From: Comamonadaceae bacterium
GTDB lineage: Bacteria; Pseudomonadota; Gammaproteobacteria; Burkholderiales; Burkholderiaceae_C
Direction of reading: 5' to 3'
NCBI GenBank assembly: GCA_947485165.1
Contig: CANKRG010000023.1
Location: 1 to 32,988 of the forward strand
DNA: 32,988 nt
Made by a program: the position numbers and the translations under genes. Numbering within the stretch: the first letter of the stretch is position 1; every line of letters starts with the position of its first letter. Under the pieces are notes generated by a model. That model was given only the letters and a program-made list of their open reading frames with translations, did not search any database and was not told the origin of the DNA. Below are positions 32,636 through 32,988 of the stretch, piece by piece.

Positions 32636-32988
32636 ATGAAGTCACCATTTAATTCTAAAAAACTCGCTGTTGCAGCACTCGTGTCCATCACTTTTGGCAC
32701 AATGACGTTCTCAGGCGCTGCCTTTGCTAACGAAGCTGATGTGCTGAAGAAAATTGAAGCCATGCAAGCTGAAATCAAAGCGCTCAAAGCGCAAGTTGAA
32801 GCCAAATCAGCCAGCGCTGTCGTGCCAGCTGGCAAAACCGTGGCGCTGAGCAACACAGACGGCATCACCATTTACGGTCGTTTGGATGTCGCAGTTGAAA
32901 GCAACAACGATGGCGACGTGAAGCGTACGGCCTTGCACAACTTCAGCTCACGCCTGGGCTTCCGTGGTGAGCGTAAATTCAACGACAG
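32636..32988 (+). CDS. Outer-membrane porin (Gram-negative type), 3' end outside the window
   Basis: The visible 117 residues are an export signal (MKSPFNSKKLAVAALVSITF...AAFA), a heptad-type coiled coil 'ADVLKKIEAMQAEIKALKAQ' (residues about 34-53), then the first beta strand 'GITIYGRLDVAVE' and 'FSSRLGFRGERKF', the usual start of betaproteobacterial porins. The coiled coil before the barrel is unlike the classic Omp32 type and recalls the N-terminal collar of phosphate/polyphosphate porins (OprO/P). The porin type cannot be settled from the start alone. Confidence 0.88.
   Translation, partial: MKSPFNSKKLAVAALVSITFGTMTFSGAAFANEADVLKKIEAMQAEIKALKAQVEAKSASAVVPAGKTVALSNTDGITIYGRLDVAVESNNDGDVKRTALHNFSSRLGFRGERKFND

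Overview
The window looks like a chromosomal segment of a betaproteobacterium of the order Burkholderiales, probably Comamonadaceae. This is an inference from gene content: a PhaM-like PHA granule protein, DUF3567, DUF3108, DUF2946, a porin of the Omp32/porin_4 type, a Liv-type ABC operon in the order livG-livF-livK-livH-livM, and the kef/kdsD/kdsC/lptC neighbourhood. No rRNA, tRNA, CRISPR array, integrase or intact insertion sequence was seen. Most of it is ordinary core and accessory chromosome.

Layout. 1-2415 (+): the 3' part of a long-chain acyl-CoA synthetase, a SlyX homologue and a lone ABC ATPase. 2475-6302 (-): a small HNH nuclease, a family VIII-type serine hydrolase and recG. 6319-8615 (+): queA and tgt, two steps of tRNA queuosine synthesis. 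8709-13351 (-): a complete branched-chain amino acid type ABC importer. 13651-15777 (-): a FIST-domain protein and a PhaM-like protein. 15873-17537 (-): a putative copper-handling group (DUF2946, YcnI-like, PCu(A)C chaperone). 17603-18205 (+): a MarC-family membrane protein, meeting an FAH-family hydrolase (-) end to end. 19275-20882 (+): DUF3108 and DUF3567 proteins. 20988-25616 (-): omega-amino-acid aminotransferase, MFS transporter and a KefB/C-type antiporter. 25716-27900 (+): kdsD-kdsC-lptC (Kdo/LPS supply) without the lptA-lptB that usually follow. 28095-28508 (-): a glycine-rich RRM protein. 28699-29112 (-): an apparent sigma/anti-sigma fusion remnant. 29095-29856 (+): a YiiX-like permuted papain-fold protein. 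29954-31156 (-): an ammonium transporter with a convincing sigma-54 promoter. 31516-32988 (+): a secreted metallophosphoesterase behind a Pho-box-like site, and a porin that runs off the end.

The most notable signals are not whole genes. Two REP-type palindromes sit in frame inside recG and are translated as about 20-residue peptides in what look like surface loops; a third relative lies between two convergent genes. A separate family of roughly 30-bp AT-rich repeats recurs at least five times, and in several genes similar sequence supplies codons of N-terminal hydrophobic helices. The slyX homologue and livG both lack an ATG/GTG/TTG at the expected start, which points to non-AUG initiation or to single-base changes or errors. 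The sigma-54 and Pho-type sites suggest that the right end responds to nitrogen and phosphate limitation. I found no clearly new multi-gene system such as a defence island or novel pathway; the candidates for novelty are the repeats, the start-codon anomalies and the sigma/anti-sigma remnant.
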